NCBI GenBank assembly: GCA_037042185.1
Contig: JAXQJY010000020.1
Span: 682,001-746,000, forward strand
Length of the DNA stretch: 64,000 nt
Direction of reading: 5' to 3'
DNA from: Sordariomycetes sp. S80-01Y
Lineage: Eukaryota; Ascomycota; Sordariomycetes
The notes below the pieces were generated by a model. It was not told where the DNA came from. It searched no databases and saw only the letters and a list, made by a program, of their open reading frames with translations. The translations under genes were made by a program, and so were the position numbers. Shown here in pieces: positions 10,889 through 21,072 of the stretch (its first letter is position 1; the number at the start of each line of letters is the position of its first letter).

Positions 10889-10993
10889 GCAAAAATAGAC
10901 GGCGTTGGATATCGGGGCATATATACGAAGGTTTGGCTATAGATTACGCACAAAGATAGAACATGACTTTTCACCCTTCACTCGCGCCGAGAC

Positions 10994-11989
10994 TTAGTCC
11001 TTCTTGGTAGGCGTGCGCTTTCGGTTGCTCCGCCTCGTGCCGGTGCTCTCCTTGATGGCATCCATGCCGTCCTGCAGCAGGCCCGCGCCCTCGCTTGCCT
11101 TCTCCTCGCCGCGCTCCTTGAGCTCGTGCTTCTTCGCCTCGGCCTTGGCATCCTCAAATACGTCGCGTCCCTTGCTGGTGCCGTGGGCCCAGTCGAGAAC
11201 ACCCCAGGCTCCGTAGTTGCCCTTGCCCTTGCTGGCGTAGTGGATCGCCGTGCGTCGCGCGATGCCCCCGAGAAAGATGCCTGGGACGATCGAATAGCCC
11301 GATGTCGTGAGCGTGCCCTCTGCGGTGGTAAGGAGCACGAACAGCAGGTAGGTCAGCAGATGTGGGCGCACAATGGCCGCGGGGATGAAGACCGGGATGA
11401 CGTGGAGGATCAACAGCGGCAGCGGGTGGTCTGCGTAGAGCTGAATCGCGCAGGTCGGATTGGCGTGCGCGTAGCTCGTATGGAGCCTGGTCAGCGTCTT
11501 GCTCTTACCCTCATGCAGCAGAAAGCGGTGGATGTAGTAGCTCAGCAGCTCGCGCGAGGTGAAGAGGATGCAGCAGTGCTTGAAGACCTGGAACGGCAGC
11601 GGCAGCGTGGAATAGGGCTTGTAGAAGGTCTTTCCGGAGAACCAGAAGATGCCAAAGCTGATGGCTGCCTCGACGGCCGTGACGAGAAGCATGTTAGCCG
11701 TCGCCAGCAGGATCAGGCGCCATGGCCGCTTCGGCAGTGAGGCGGCGCCGGTGAACTTGATGGACCCAGAGATTGAAGGAATCAGGTAGTCGAATGCGAG
11801 AAATATGAGGGACGGTATGAGCCAGAATATGACGCGCAAGACGAGGAGGGAGGAGGCGTGGATGGTGTTGTAGTTGTGAGTGAGGAGGAGCGTGGACCAG
11901 GTCGCGTAGAAGAATAGGATGTTGATGGACGTGGACACCGAGGGCGTGAGCACGGCGGAGATGAGAGGAATAGAGAGCAGGACGTCCAT
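10994..11989 (-). CDS. Fatty acid hydroxylase/sterol desaturase-like membrane protein
   Basis: A single-exon frame. The ATG at 11989 (MDVLLSIPLI) is preferred over the longer frame because the upstream residues are Ser/Pro/His-rich leader translation. The product is 331 residues with hydrophobic spans near residues 1-10, 20-60, 85-115 and 195-225. Two histidine clusters resemble the superfamily's di-iron ligands: HRFLLH, and LHTSYAHANP about 14 residues later. The third box, normally HxxHH before NYG, reads IHYASKGKGNYG, so most of its histidines are missing, while the following GVLDWAHGT is family-like. It is probably an ER protein acting on lipids or a degenerate relative. The C-terminal 70 residues are charged and end in lysines (TPTKKD), possibly a KKxx-like retrieval signal. 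Confidence 0.75.
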   Translation of the reverse strand: MDVLLSIPLISAVLTPSVSTSINILFFYATWSTLLLTHNYNTIHASSLLVLRVIFWLIPSLIFLAFDYLIPSISGSIKFTGAASLPKRPWRLILLATANMLLVTAVEAAISFGIFWFSGKTFYKPYSTLPLPFQVFKHCCILFTSRELLSYYIHRFLLHEGKSKTLTRLHTSYAHANPTCAIQLYADHPLPLLILHVIPVFIPAAIVRPHLLTYLLFVLLTTAEGTLTTSGYSIVPGIFLGGIARRTAIHYASKGKGNYGAWGVLDWAHGTSKGRDVFEDAKAEAKKHELKERGEEKASEGAGLLQDGMDAIKESTGTRRSNRKRTPTKKD

Positions 11990-13324
11990 TGCGAGGGAGG
12001 GCTGGTGTCGCGCGGATTTGGGTGAGGCTGCCGGTGATGGCTGTTGTGGTGAGGGGTGGGCCGAGGTTGGGAGGCGGTCGGACGATGAGACCGGTGAGCA
12101 GTGAGAGCGAAGCTTTTGACGACAGGCGTGCAATGAGCCAAGCGCAATGGGCCAAGAGATTTTAAGAGGGAAAAGTAAAATTCTTTGGTGGCGGAAACCT
12201 GCTTTTGAGGTTATCGCATGTCAGCTCAGCTCCTCGACGAAAAGGCGATCAGGTTCTTGATCCGGGGAGGTGACGCCACAGCCAATGACGTAGCTGGAGG
12301 CTGGCGACCAGGCCGAGGCATGCTGTGTGGCTTATCGATAGCACTGGTCCTTGCTGCGACAGCTACATAGCCCTACGAAGTGCTGCGACAACGGTTCAAC
12401 ATTTCTTGGAGACTCTAGACTAGACGAGAGTCGTAAGGCGATAACTTCACCCTAGACAAAAAGAAAGTGGGAGCAGCCAAGACACTGGAGAACAAGAGTC
12501 TGCCGGCCTGCGAAATAATAGGGCGCCTAGCAGCCACTATCCGCATGTGGGGGGCGCAATAACTCAGCCAGCTGGAGTCCAAATTTACTCCTCCTTTGCT
12601 TCTGCCAGGCTCAGAACATCCGGGTTGGCTGCTGTCGCGCAGAGTGCGGCAAGCGGCAGCGCTCGATTGTGATCCGTTCGAGAACAGGATTCGAGACACA
12701 CATAATCCTGCCAACTACTACTGTAGTGCTACCATCCATAGCGCGCGGTTGCGACCTGAAGAGGAGCCGTGCTGAGCTGCCCCCTTTTCGAGACGTATTT
12801 CCTATCGCCCAATCAGCTGCACTGCCCGCCGGATGCTGCAGGCCCCAGGGTTCAGGCTGGCAGCAGCCCGCCAGCTTCAGCGTCTTTGCCCCTGAATTGA
12901 GGCCCCACTGCCGCCCGAAGAAAGCGCAACCCCTGTTCCTGCCCGGTGATCACTTTGGAGCTGGGCCGTCGTTGAGATTGTCGACCTCAAATTTGAAAAG
13001 TCAACTCTATGCCCTCCTTGGTACCTTACGTACGACCTACTGTCTCGCAGCACTAGTCGCCGACGGCACCGTCCACTCCTCCTTCGCAGCGACACTCTCG
13101 GCTCGCCATCGATGCTAGGCCCGTGCTCTGCATAGCCGACCCAGGCACGCAGCACCTGCAGCCCCGAGGAGCCATCACCGCCGCCATCCTCTCCACGACC
13201 GCTACGATACGTACCGACGCAAGGGCGCGACGCAGTCTCCTGCATTGGGGCCGCGCCACCGAGCAGACCCGACCGCCTGCAGTCAAGACATCGGATCTCC
13301 ATCAGAGACACTAGGCCTGTCGAC
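11990..13324. other. Divergent intergenic region
   Basis: Lies between two genes transcribed apart. The right 500 bases are C-rich and contain poly-pyrimidine stretches, as in a long 5' leader for the alpha/beta hydrolase gene. I see no conserved coding features. Confidence 0.5.
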
Positions 13325-16065
13325 ATGGCTACACCTCCACTGCCCGACGCGCCGCCTTCGATTCCCACGAGAACACGCTTCAATTCGACGAGCCACGGCG
13401 TGAGCTCCAGGAGACGGTCGACACACGGCGGTGCCATCGGCTCGAGCAAGCGTCAGAGCATCCCGCCCGCCGCGAGCCCCGAGGTCATATCGAGCCTCAT
13501 CACGAGCCTGAGTGGCATTTCGAAGCCCGCCGACGACTACTTCGAGGGCAAGCACGCGAGCTCGACTAATTCGACACCGGGCGTCACGCAGACCGCGCCG
13601 CCGACGCCTGGCACCGGCAGCAGAGCAGCTCTAGGGGGGAGCTTTGGCGTCGATTACGGGGCGTACAGCAAGCCGACTCTGGGGGAGCTGCGCGAGGATC
13701 CCGTCTCGCTCGACGAGATTGCTGCCTCTGCACCCATTATTCGCACCTCGAAACCTACGAGCGGCTACTCGCCCCTAAGCCCACCCAAGAGCCCCAAGAC
13801 CCCAAAGAGCCACTCGAGCCGCGACAACACCACCGGTGGGTTGCGCTCCTTCATCCGCAGCAGCAGCACCCCGTCGCGACCCTCATCTCATGATCATGAC
13901 GACACGAACAGCATAGGGAACTTGTCGATAGAACGCCACAAGGGCGAGGAACCCGAGCTCCAACGCCGCCGATCGCAGGACAGCTGGGGCAGGAAGGCTA
14001 GCCGGAGCTACAAGGGCTTGATGTACATGAGCTCAAAAGAGCGGTTGCGTGACCGCGAGGCGAGCAAACGAGGCTCGTCTGGAAGTCTGAATAACAGTTA
14101 CAGTCACGGCAACCTGGATGGTGGGGGAGCGAGCACTTACAGCGCCAACAAGCCCGATCCTTTCCTGGCAGAAACAGCCATCAGCGAAGAGCCCACGCCC
14201 AACGACACCCCGACCATGGACAGTCCGCGACCGATCCCGCACCGCGACTCGAGTCTGCGCAGGACCACCCCGAGCGGCAAGCGGACGAGCGCGAGGAGAC
14301 CGTACCAGGAGCCGAGCGAGCCTGCGGATGCGCAGGAGGCCAAGAAGCCGCGGGCGCCACGGAAGGTGCCGGCGAGGCTTGACTTGGAGAATCCATCGTC
14401 AGGCAAGAGCTTTTTCCTGGGGCCTGGCGAGGTGGTTCCCACGCCCACGCAAGTCAACACTCCGAACACGAAGCGTTTCCTGGAGTCAATCCGCGACGAC
14501 TACCTCGCTTTTGACGGCCATACACCTGGCAAGGAGGACCAGCAGGAAGAGGGCGAGGATGGGGCGCCGTTCCCGGCAGTATCTCAGAACAGGCGGAGGT
14601 CGGCGCAGAGCCTGGACAGGAGCAGCCGTCGACGATCAGCCCAAGCGAGCCCCGCGCCAGAAGATGGCAAGCCCAAGCGTAGCAGCTCCCGGCTCAAGCG
14701 TCTCTCGCGGCCAAGCAGCCCCCTAGACAGCAAGCTGTCTCAGGATATTAATCGAGAAGAGGGTGCGCCGCTGGAGCGTTTGGACTCTGCAGATTCCATC
14801 GACGATGCAGTGGACTCATATCTGTGTTCGCCAAGGCTCTCGCAGAAGATCAAGCATCCTCAGACAGGGCGGACAATTTGCTTCTCTGAGGTTGGCGACT
14901 CGGAGGGGTCGGCCGTCTTTTGCTGTGTGGGCATGGGCTTGACCAGGTACATCACGGCGTTCTATGATGAGCTGGCCCTTACGCTGAAGCTCCGTCTTAT
15001 CACGCCGGATAGACCTGGCGTGGGAGACAGCGAATCGTATCCGGATGGCACAACGGTTCCCTTGAACTGGCCAGGTAAGACCAACCACTCTTCAATTTTC
15101 ACGCCACGCTGACCTTTCCAGACGACGTGTATGCTATTTGTCAAGCACTCAAGATCACCAAGTTCTCGATTCTCGCCCACTCGGCCGGTGCCATTTACGC
15201 TTTGGCAACAGCTCTGCGCATGCCCCAGCACATCCGCGGACGGATCCATTTACTTGCGCCCTGGATCCCCCCGTCGCAGATGAACGTCTTTGGAGGATCC
15301 CAGAACCTCCCCCCAACCCACTCTATTCCGACCTCACAACGGATCCTACGAGCCCTACCAACACCAATGCTGAAAGTGGCCAACAGTAGCTTCATGTCTG
15401 CCACCAGCACATCCATCACGACCTCCCTACCCAAGAACCCACGGCGGGCAAAGCGCAAGTCCACCGGGCAACAGAAAGAAAATGCACCACGCAACATCAC
15501 TCCTAGTCTCGACAAGGAGAACGTTCAGCAAGACTATCAGAAAGACCAAATGAGGCACGAGCAAGTGGGCAGGTCTCAGAGCATGACGACTGGCACGGGG
15601 CGACGCTCGGCGCAGCCACACGATGACGGCGATGCCGTTCAGGCCGCTGTCATTGATGAGATGGCGGACCAAGAGCGCCAGATCACATACGACACGAGGC
15701 TCACCCACGCCATCTGGGCCTTGGCCACGACAGGCGCCAACCCAGCCGTTGACCTGCTTATCTGTCTCGAGCGACGACATACGATTGGCTTCCGTTACGT
15801 GGACATCAACCGCCCCGTCACGATCCACCACGGCAGCCGAGACACACGCGTCCCCGTCGACAATGTCAGGTGGCTCGGTAAGACAATGCGACGCTGCGAA
15901 GTCCGAGTCCTTGAGGGTGAAGGTCACGGGCTGATGGCCAGCGCGAGCGTCATGGGCAACGTGCTCATGGAGATCAGCAAAGAGTGGGAGGACTGGATGC
16001 GTGCCACCGGTGCGGACGGGCGGAAGGAGAAGGAGAGAGGAAGGCGGGGGACCCTCTTGAGGTGA
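13325..16065 (+). CDS. Alpha/beta hydrolase with long disordered N-terminal half
   Basis: Exons 13325-15074 and 15122-16065 give 897 residues, with a 47-nt intron (GTAAGA to TTCCAG) splitting an Asp codon. Residues 1 to about 510 are Ser/Pro/Arg-rich and look disordered, with many potential phosphorylation sites. The hydrolase fold begins near residue 515 (GRTICFSEVGDSEG), with oxyanion-side FCCVGMGLTR, the strand LRLITPDRPGVGDS, and the nucleophile elbow AHSAGA (Ser604). A basic, low-complexity insert of roughly 110 residues follows where the lid would be. The fold then resumes with ITYDTRLTHAIWA, TIHHGSRDTRVP (acid) and GEGHGL (His). A cytosolic or membrane-peripheral esterase or lipase is plausible; the substrate is unknown. 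Confidence 0.85.
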
Positions 16066-16511
16066 GAGAAGCGACCTCTGAAGGGATCAGTCCAGATATC
16101 TACTATTGTTGGAGGGGAAGCGCTCCTCGTAGGATTTGGACCGTGGCTGAAGGGCCTTAGACGTCTTCGATTCTTGTACATAGATTCTTCCTCGACGACG
16201 TCGAGTACTATTTTGAGAAAAATGTAATGTCTCATCATGTTTGCAATTGTGTCTTTTATTAGCTAGGGTGACGTAAAGTAACCGAGCTTCGAAGTATGTG
16301 AATCAAGGCCGTAATGAAGACTCGATCCCCTTTTCTTGTCATCCACGTTAAAATCGTGGTTCTGCTGGGGGAGCGGCCCACATCAGCTTGTGGAGGTCTA
16401 CATTTTCCAGAGCTTCGGCTTCGACATTCGACGTCATCTGCGCATCGCGACATCAACCGTCTCCGGCGCCTCAACTTCGTCATTCGCACCCCGACACTCC
16501 TGCGGCCCAGA
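16066..16511. other. Intergenic between hydrolase and CWF19
   Basis: Both flanking genes are on the plus strand. The frame of CWF19 is open upstream to 16314, but that part lacks family features and is treated as leader. Confidence 0.6.
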
Positions 16512-18644
16512 ATGGACGGTCTCGATGATTTCGAAAAGTCTCTCGCTGCAGAGAAGGCTAGCCGGGAACGCGACGAGGAGCGCCGTGAGCGCAAACAGAG
16601 ACACCACGATCGCCACGACCGGGATCGCGAAAGAGACCGCGAGCATCGCCATCGCAGCCACAGACACGAGGAGGACCGTGACAGGAAGAAGCATCGAGGC
16701 GAAGAAGATCGCGACAGTCACGGTCGGCGAAGACACAGACGGGATGATGAACATGGGGACGAGCACCGCAGCAAGAGATCGAGGCGCGATGACGATGAGC
16801 GACACGAACACAAACGACGACATCGCGACGAGCGCCGCTTAGACAAGACGCGAGATCCGCAGGAGGATCTGCCGGCACCAGATGAGGAGAAGGCACCGGC
16901 CGAGAACGACGTGGATCCGTCGAAGCCACCGATTGAGCGCGACAGCTGGATGATGGCGCCGTCGGCTATGGATGTCGACTACGTACAGCGCGCCAAGGAG
17001 AAGACGCCACCTCCCTCACCGCCGAAACCAGAAATCAGGAAGGTCCATGCGCGCGAGTTGAATGCTGCGACTTTGCACTCTTTGAATGCCGGCGAGGACA
17101 CAGCAGTGGTTGGACAGAAGGAGGTCGACTACAAATTCGGTGATCGGGGGTCGGGGTGGCGCATGAGCAAGCTTCAGCAAGTCTTCTCAGCCGTCGAGGA
17201 GACTGGCCGGGATGTCAACGAGGTCGCCATGGAGAAGTACGGCAGCATGGAGGACTTTGACGATGCGCGCGAGGAGAAGGAAGAGCTGGAGCGCAGGAGG
17301 GTGTACGGCACCGGCTACGAGATGAAGGAGAAGCCATCGGGAGAACTACATCAAGAACGGCTGCGCAACATCCGCCAGAATGGCCCGCCGCTGGACAAGG
17401 TCGAAGAGACGGAGCAGGGCACCGTGATACCAGACGAGACGCCTGCCGCCGCGCAAGCGATGGACCAGACCCAGCTGAACAGACTGCGGGCGCAGATGAT
17501 GAAGGCCAAGATGCGAAGAGCGCCCAACGCGGCTCAGCTTGAAGACGAGTACAACCGTGCCGCGGCCGCCTTCTCTTCGAACCGCCCGCCCGACTCGGTG
17601 GTGATTGGCGCGATGGAGAACCGACAGCTTGCCGGGACGCGCGGTGAGGTCACGGCTGTCACCAACAAACGTGGTCTTGAAAGGGGCACCGTTAAGGAGA
17701 ACGAAGATATGACGGTTGAAGACATGGTGCGCGAAGAGCGGAGGACTAAGGGCGTCGCGGGGGGCGAAGCTCTGCGGCAGGCCGAGAGGATCGCAAAGGA
17801 CGGCAAGTTCACGGACGACCTGGACTACCTGGACGACAACGCGGCGAAGCTAGCCAAACGGGTGCACAAGAGCGAGATCAACCTCAAGAACACGGCCGTA
17901 GCGGACTACCAGAAGCTGAACAGAGCGCTGGAGAACTGCCCGCTTTGCCACCACGACGAGACCGGCCGCCCGCCAGTGGCCCCTGTCGTGGCTCTTGGCA
18001 TGAAGACATTCCTGACGTTGCCCACCGAGCCTGAGATCAGCACTGGTGGCGCCATGATCGTTCCGCTGACGCACCGCAAGAACCTGCTCGAGTGCGACGA
18101 CGACGAGTGGGAGGAGATACGCAATTTCATGAAGAGCCTGACCCGCATGTACCACGCCCAAGGCCGCGATGTGGTCTTCTACGAGAACGCGGCGAACCCC
18201 CAGCAGCTCCGTCACGCAGCCATGGCGGCGGCAGCCATCCCGTACGAGGATGGTGCCATGGCGCCGCAGTACTTCAAGGAGGCCTTCCTGTCCTCAGACG
18301 CGGAATGGTCGCAGCACAGGCCCATCATTGACACGCAGAAGGCTGCGAACGAGGGCATGGGGAGGCGGGCTTTCCGCAACAGCATCGCCAAGGAGATGCC
18401 GTACTTCCACGCCTGGTTTTCGATGGATGGTGGGCTGGGACACATTGTCGAGGACGCGGGGCGGTGGCCCAAGGGGGACATCTTTGCGCGGGAGGTCATC
18501 GGGGGCATCGTCGATGCGGAGCCGCACATTATCAAGAAGCAGGGCAAATGGTCGAGGGGCGGCGATGCGAAGCGCGTCGAGGCATTTAAGAAGGACTGGC
18601 GCAAGTACGACTGGACGCGCATGCTCGAGGGTCAGCAGTCATAG
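16512..18644 (+). CDS. CWF19: Cwf19/CwfJ family spliceosomal protein
   Basis: A single exon of 710 residues, starting at MDGLDDFEKSLAAEKASRE. An upstream in-frame Met at 16314 would add 66 atypical residues. Residues about 18-130 are an Arg/His/Asp/Glu-rich tract typical of splicing factors. The middle contains the Cwf19 signatures REINLKNTAV-like SEINLKNTAVADYQ and KVHARELNAA. The C-terminal half holds CwfJ domain 1 (NCPLCHHDE, then GGAMIVPLTHRKNLLECDDD, resembling HIT-like folds) and CwfJ domain 2 (KEMPYFHAWFSMDGGLGHIVE). Known members join the Prp19/NTC spliceosome late in splicing and relate to lariat debranching. Localisation is presumably nuclear. Identification is secure. Confidence 0.95.
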   Translation: MDGLDDFEKSLAAEKASRERDEERRERKQRHHDRHDRDRERDREHRHRSHRHEEDRDRKKHRGEEDRDSHGRRRHRRDDEHGDEHRSKRSRRDDDERHEHKRRHRDERRLDKTRDPQEDLPAPDEEKAPAENDVDPSKPPIERDSWMMAPSAMDVDYVQRAKEKTPPPSPPKPEIRKVHARELNAATLHSLNAGEDTAVVGQKEVDYKFGDRGSGWRMSKLQQVFSAVEETGRDVNEVAMEKYGSMEDFDDAREEKEELERRRVYGTGYEMKEKPSGELHQERLRNIRQNGPPLDKVEETEQGTVIPDETPAAAQAMDQTQLNRLRAQMMKAKMRRAPNAAQLEDEYNRAAAAFSSNRPPDSVVIGAMENRQLAGTRGEVTAVTNKRGLERGTVKENEDMTVEDMVREERRTKGVAGGEALRQAERIAKDGKFTDDLDYLDDNAAKLAKRVHKSEINLKNTAVADYQKLNRALENCPLCHHDETGRPPVAPVVALGMKTFLTLPTEPEISTGGAMIVPLTHRKNLLECDDDEWEEIRNFMKSLTRMYHAQGRDVVFYENAANPQQLRHAAMAAAAIPYEDGAMAPQYFKEAFLSSDAEWSQHRPIIDTQKAANEGMGRRAFRNSIAKEMPYFHAWFSMDGGLGHIVEDAGRWPKGDIFAREVIGGIVDAEPHIIKKQGKWSRGGDAKRVEAFKKDWRKYDWTRMLEGQQS

Positions 18645-18780
18645 CCGGCTGGTGCCAGTATCTGCAATGCTACTTTTCATCTACAACCAGCCAAGCGAAC
18701 AATCACACACACTACGCGCACCGCGACGCACAATCACATTGAACTTGAAAAAATGTCTATTGACGACGAACGGTCTACCT

Positions 18781-21072
18781 CTAGAACTCAACCTCGACGC
18801 GCCTCTTGCTCCACTGGTGAACCATGGACTCGGCGTCGACCTTGCGCTCGACCTCGTCGAACAGCCTCTCCGTCAGGTACTTGTAGATGTACACGTCGGC
18901 GCCGTTGTAGTAGATGCCGTGGTCCGAGTCGGTGAAGGCGAACATCTTCATCTTCTCGGGGCTGACGCCCGCGCCGACGAGGAGGTCGACCATGGCGGCG
19001 GTGTGCTGGTAGTGCACGTTGTCGTCGCCGGTGCCGTGGAGGATGGAGAAGCCGCCGGCGACGTTCTTGAAGCCGGCGACGTTGTGGACCCGGGTCTCGA
19101 GGTAGCCTTCCTCATTGTCCTGGAGGGTCTTCATGTAGCGCTCCGTGTACATGGTGTCGTAGAAGCGCCAGTCGGAGACGGGAGCCGTGATGAGGCCCAT
19201 GGTGAAGACGCCCGAGTCGACCTCGAGGGTCTTGGCCGTCAGGTAGCCGCCGTAGGACCACCCCCACATGCCGACGCGGTTGGCGTCGATGAAGCTGTTC
19301 TTCTTGATGAGCTCCTCGGCGGCCCAGACCTGGTCGAGGGGCTCAAGCTTGCCGAGCTGGCTGGTGACGGTGGAGCGGTACTCGCGGCCCTTCATGGCGG
19401 TGCCGCGGTTGTCGACGGTGTAGGTGATGTACTGCAGCTCCGGGTCGGACGAGATGTACATGTTCCAGTCGAGGGAGGGGTAGCGCTTGGCGACGCTCTG
19501 CGAGTTGGGGCCGCCGTAGGGGGTGAAGAGCACGGGGTACTTCTTGTTCTCGTCGAAGCCGACGGGCAGGATCTCCATGACGTTCATCTCGTAGCCGTCC
19601 GGGTGCTCAAGCTCAAAGAAGGAGACGGCGGGCAGGTCGAGCTCGGCGATGGCGTCCTTGAAGTCGGCGTTGTCCTCGAGGGTGCGCAGGGGCTTGCTGG
19701 TGCTGTTGGCGGCGTAGAGCTCCTGGTAGGGCACGTCGGGGCCGGCGTAGGAGAGGATGTAGTAGCCGCCGCCCGATGAGAAGGAGGCGGACCAGTAGGC
19801 GGCCTTCTCGTCGTCGACGAGCGGCGTGACGTCCATGGTCTTCCACGAGACCTTGTAGACGTGGCGCTCGGTGGAGTGGCGCTTGGCGGCCGAGTAGTAG
19901 ACGAGGGAGCGCTCGGTGTCGACCTTGAGGATGGCCGAGACCTCCCAGTCGCCCTTGGTCAGCTGGATGGCGTCGCCGCCCTGGACGGGGTGCAGGTAGA
20001 TGTGCGCCCAGCCGGACTCGTCGGAGAGGTCGACGTAGTAGGTCCTGTTGCACGAGGCCCTGAGGGGGCCGACGTAGGAGATGGCCATGGTCTGCTCGAG
20101 CCAGCCGTCGGTGCCGTCGCGCTCGCGGACCGTCTTGGAAGACAGGGTGACGGGGTCGACGACAACGTGGGCGTCGTGATCCTGGACGCGGTTGTAGGCG
20201 CGGTAGATGAGGGCGGAGTGGGCGTCGGTGACCCAGGCGACCTCGCCGATGATGAGCTCATCCTCGTCAAAGGCGTCGACGGGGACGGTCTCGTAGTCGG
20301 CCGAGGCGACGCTGAGCATGTTGAGCTGGACGGTGGGGTTCTTGGTGCCGACCTTTGGGTAGCGCAGGTCCAGCTCGTCCGGGTAGACGGGGGCCAGCTC
20401 CTGGTTGTCCATGTAGTAGGGGATGGTGAAGGTGCCGACGCCGGTCTCGTTGAAGCTCAGGAAGGCGAGGAACTTGGCGTCGGGCGAGAACCAGAGCGTG
20501 TAGCGGTCGCCGAAGATCTCCTCCTCGTAGACCCAGTCGGGCACGCCGTGGAACATGTCCGGGCCGCCGTCGTCGGTGATCTGGGTGATGTCGCCGGTGC
20601 CGTGGTCGCGCAGGTACAGGTTGTTGCCGCGGACGAAGGCGATGGCGTCGCCCGTGGGCGCGAGGGCGGCGTACTGGATGTCGCCCACCTGGTCGTCGAC
20701 GAGGGGCGTGGACTCGCCGGACTCGACGTCGAGGATGAAGTAGTCGGCGAAGTAGGAGTGGCGGTACTGCTTGGTGGCGTTGGAGGCGACGAGGACGCGG
20801 CTGGCGTCGGCCGAGATCCAGTACTCGCTCAGGTCCTCGGGCAGCTGGTCGGCGGGCACAAAGGTCTCGGAGCTGCCCGTGACGATGTTCTCAAAGATGA
20901 GGTCGCCGGCGCCGTTGGTGGTGATGTACTGGCCGTCGCCCGAGCCGGCGGCGGTCCAGGACACGGACATGGACGAGGGGCTGTAGACGGAGCTGGGCAC
21001 GGTCTCGTTGAACTCGAGGGTGCGGGCCGAGGCCAGGGCCGCGGCCGAGAGGAGGAGCGTCGCGAGGCTCAT
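18781..21072 (-). CDS. DPP4: Secreted dipeptidyl peptidase IV (S9B serine peptidase)
   Basis: A single exon of 763 residues. A signal peptide is evident (MSLATLLLSAAALASA). The N-terminal beta-propeller includes the substrate-binding double-Glu motif in DWVYEEEIFG, and the catalytic domain carries Ser606 in GWSYGG, Asp683 in HGTGDDNVH and His718 in DSDHGIYY. Several N-x-S/T sites suit an extracellular glycoprotein. It releases X-Pro or X-Ala dipeptides from peptide N termini. No transmembrane anchor follows the leader, so this is the soluble secreted type rather than the vacuolar DAP type. The gene converges with CWF19 (136 bases between stops). Confidence 0.95.
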   Translation of the reverse strand: MSLATLLLSAAALASARTLEFNETVPSSVYSPSSMSVSWTAAGSGDGQYITTNGAGDLIFENIVTGSSETFVPADQLPEDLSEYWISADASRVLVASNATKQYRHSYFADYFILDVESGESTPLVDDQVGDIQYAALAPTGDAIAFVRGNNLYLRDHGTGDITQITDDGGPDMFHGVPDWVYEEEIFGDRYTLWFSPDAKFLAFLSFNETGVGTFTIPYYMDNQELAPVYPDELDLRYPKVGTKNPTVQLNMLSVASADYETVPVDAFDEDELIIGEVAWVTDAHSALIYRAYNRVQDHDAHVVVDPVTLSSKTVRERDGTDGWLEQTMAISYVGPLRASCNRTYYVDLSDESGWAHIYLHPVQGGDAIQLTKGDWEVSAILKVDTERSLVYYSAAKRHSTERHVYKVSWKTMDVTPLVDDEKAAYWSASFSSGGGYYILSYAGPDVPYQELYAANSTSKPLRTLEDNADFKDAIAELDLPAVSFFELEHPDGYEMNVMEILPVGFDENKKYPVLFTPYGGPNSQSVAKRYPSLDWNMYISSDPELQYITYTVDNRGTAMKGREYRSTVTSQLGKLEPLDQVWAAEELIKKNSFIDANRVGMWGWSYGGYLTAKTLEVDSGVFTMGLITAPVSDWRFYDTMYTERYMKTLQDNEEGYLETRVHNVAGFKNVAGGFSILHGTGDDNVHYQHTAAMVDLLVGAGVSPEKMKMFAFTDSDHGIYYNGADVYIYKYLTERLFDEVERKVDAESMVHQWSKRRVEVEF

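Noticed and set aside
16314-16511. A 66-residue N-terminal extension of CWF19
   Set aside because: Lacks the family's start; the ATG at 16512 gives the usual N terminus.
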